Source: Enterococcus caccae ATCC BAA-1240
GTDB taxonomy: Bacteria > Bacillota > Bacilli > Lactobacillales > Enterococcaceae
NCBI RefSeq assembly: GCF_000407145.1
Contig: NZ_KE136473.1
Location: 310,001 to 374,000, forward strand
DNA: 64,000 nucleotides
Direction: 5' to 3'
The notes beneath the pieces are model-generated. The model searched no databases, was not told the origin of the DNA, and saw only the letters and a list, made by a program, of their open reading frames with translations. The position numbers and the translations under genes are program-made. Shown piece after piece: positions 63,102-64,000 of the stretch. Every line of letters starts with the position of its first letter. Positions within the stretch are counted from its first letter, which is position 1.

Positions 63102-64000
63102 ATGAAAAAATTTTTTTCTTTGGGAGCTGTTTTTTTATGTTTATCTACATATGCATATATTCCTGTGCAAGTATTAGCGGAAGATAATTCCGATCAAGAA
63201 ACGTCTATTCAAGAGACACCAGCTACATATGATAGTACCAATAGTACTGAAATTGAAAGTTCTACAACGCCTAGTTCTAGTGAAGAACCGAATGAAGTAT
63301 CTAACAGTGGTACTGAGGAAACGAGTGCTTTAATTGATGAAAATCTAGATTACTATGAACCTTCTCCGTTAGATCGTTCAAATTTGGCATTGAGTGGACG
63401 CTCTAGCAGAAGTACCCGAGAGGCTATTGATAGAGTGAATGCTGGGGAATCCAATCGACCAAGAGTCAGTTTTGTCGATGTTTCCTCACATAATGGTACA
63501 ATTACTGTTGCCCAGTATCAGATGATGAAAATATATGGAGTGAAAGGAGTCGTTGTAAAACTAACAGAGGGAATGACTTACCTCAATCCTTATGCAGATT
63601 CACAAATAAAAAATGCGAAAAGTGCGGGGCTTAAAGTTTCGGTGTATCATTATAGTCATTATACTTCGGACTCTGGGGCTCAAGCAGAGGCAGCTTATTT
63701 TGCTAAAAATGCAATTGCCTTAGGTCTTTCCAAAGAAACAGTTATGGTATCTGATATTGAAGAGCCAGCTATGCGAATTGCTTCTTTGAACACAAATACT
63801 TTGGCCTTCAAAAATAAATTGAATAGTGACGGTTTTGGTAAAGTGGGATATTATTTATCAAGAAGTTGGTTGAATGTAGCAGGAGGTATATTTGATACTG
63901 GATTATTTGGTAAAAGTAATATTTGGGTAGCACAATATCCATATTCACCAACGGCTTCTCAAAATTGGAATAATGACTTTTCGTCTTGGCAATGGTCTTC
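63102..64000 (+). CDS. Secreted GH25 muramidase, 3' end outside the window
   Basis: ATG 63102 opens a frame with no stop to the window end (299 codons). Residues 1-27 are a signal peptide ending VLA. A Ser/Thr/Glu-rich linker follows (about 30-115). The GH25 lysozyme domain then begins: FVDVSSHNG (catalytic-site Asp near 126), GVVVKLTEGMTYLNPY, and VMVSDIEEP with the DxE pair at about 218-220. GH25 enzymes cut the MurNAc-GlcNAc bond of peptidoglycan. Wall-binding repeats may lie beyond the edge. Confidence 0.9.
   Translation, partial: MKKFFSLGAVFLCLSTYAYIPVQVLAEDNSDQETSIQETPATYDSTNSTEIESSTTPSSSEEPNEVSNSGTEETSALIDENLDYYEPSPLDRSNLALSGRSSRSTREAIDRVNAGESNRPRVSFVDVSSHNGTITVAQYQMMKIYGVKGVVVKLTEGMTYLNPYADSQIKNAKSAGLKVSVYHYSHYTSDSGAQAEAAYFAKNAIALGLSKETVMVSDIEEPAMRIASLNTNTLAFKNKLNSDGFGKVGYYLSRSWLNVAGGIFDTGLFGKSNIWVAQYPYSPTASQNWNNDFSSWQWS

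Overview
The window reads as chromosome of a low-GC Gram-positive bacterium, most likely an Enterococcus outside the E. faecalis species but near it. The reasons are the WxL surface-protein locus, cellobiose-type PTS operons under a LevR-type sigma-54 activator, and a map - YihY - epaA - epaBCD - rmlACB - rmlD block with the gene order of the enterococcal polysaccharide antigen (epa) locus. The species cannot be fixed from the sequence alone. I see no transposase, integrase, phage gene, CRISPR array or rRNA.

Layout. 1-1370: an AraC-type regulator cut by the left edge, a VOC protein and an MmcQ/YjbR protein. 1450-2196 (minus): a TraX-family membrane protein. 2747-9268: a WxL locus with two DUF916/DUF3324 membrane-anchored partners, one plain WxL protein, one large lectin/MucBP/WxL protein and two small membrane proteins. 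9834-16832: a histidine operon, hisZ-G-D-B-H-A-F-I-E, behind a promoter and a T-box leader with a CAC (His) specifier. 17028-20702: DUF4828 protein, SfsA, an oxidoreductase and a DEAD-box helicase. 20742-32338: a 904-residue LevR-type activator followed by three sigma-54 promoters. These drive IIB-IIA-IIC-6-phospho-beta-glucosidase, then IIB-IIA-IIC plus three small genes, then a lone IIC. 32564-41318: housekeeping genes (acetyltransferase, tRNA-Arg, UDG-like protein, aminopeptidase, TetR regulator, flavodoxin, methionine aminopeptidase, YihY protein, WecA/TagO-type transferase). 41543-62804: rhamnopolysaccharide synthesis and export genes, becoming more AT-rich and less familiar to the right. 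63102-64000: a secreted GH25 muramidase cut by the right edge.

How the genes work together. The his genes supply most of the histidine pathway under tRNA-His sensing, but histidinol-phosphate aminotransferase and histidinol-phosphatase are not here. The PTS genes import and phosphorylate a beta-glucoside such as cellobiose, and the GH1 enzyme cleaves it; the shared promoter signals suggest one activator runs all three units. The epa-like block starts a lipid-linked glycan (epaA), makes dTDP-L-rhamnose (rmlACBD) and UDP-glucuronate (UDP-glucose dehydrogenase), assembles and exports a polymer (glycosyltransferases, Wzm/Wzt-type ABC transporter), and probably decorates it (several further glycosyltransferases, a DUF2142 and a DUF2304 protein, a flippase).

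Outside the genes, the clearest structures are a family of bipartite hairpin repeats at gene ends and a hairpin in most PTS intercistronic gaps. Nothing here is clearly a new molecular system. The best leads are the triple sigma-54 regulon with its duplicated IIB-IIA cassette, the bipartite repeat family, a cysteine-free family-4 UDG-like protein, and uncharacterised small proteins in the PTS and WxL loci.
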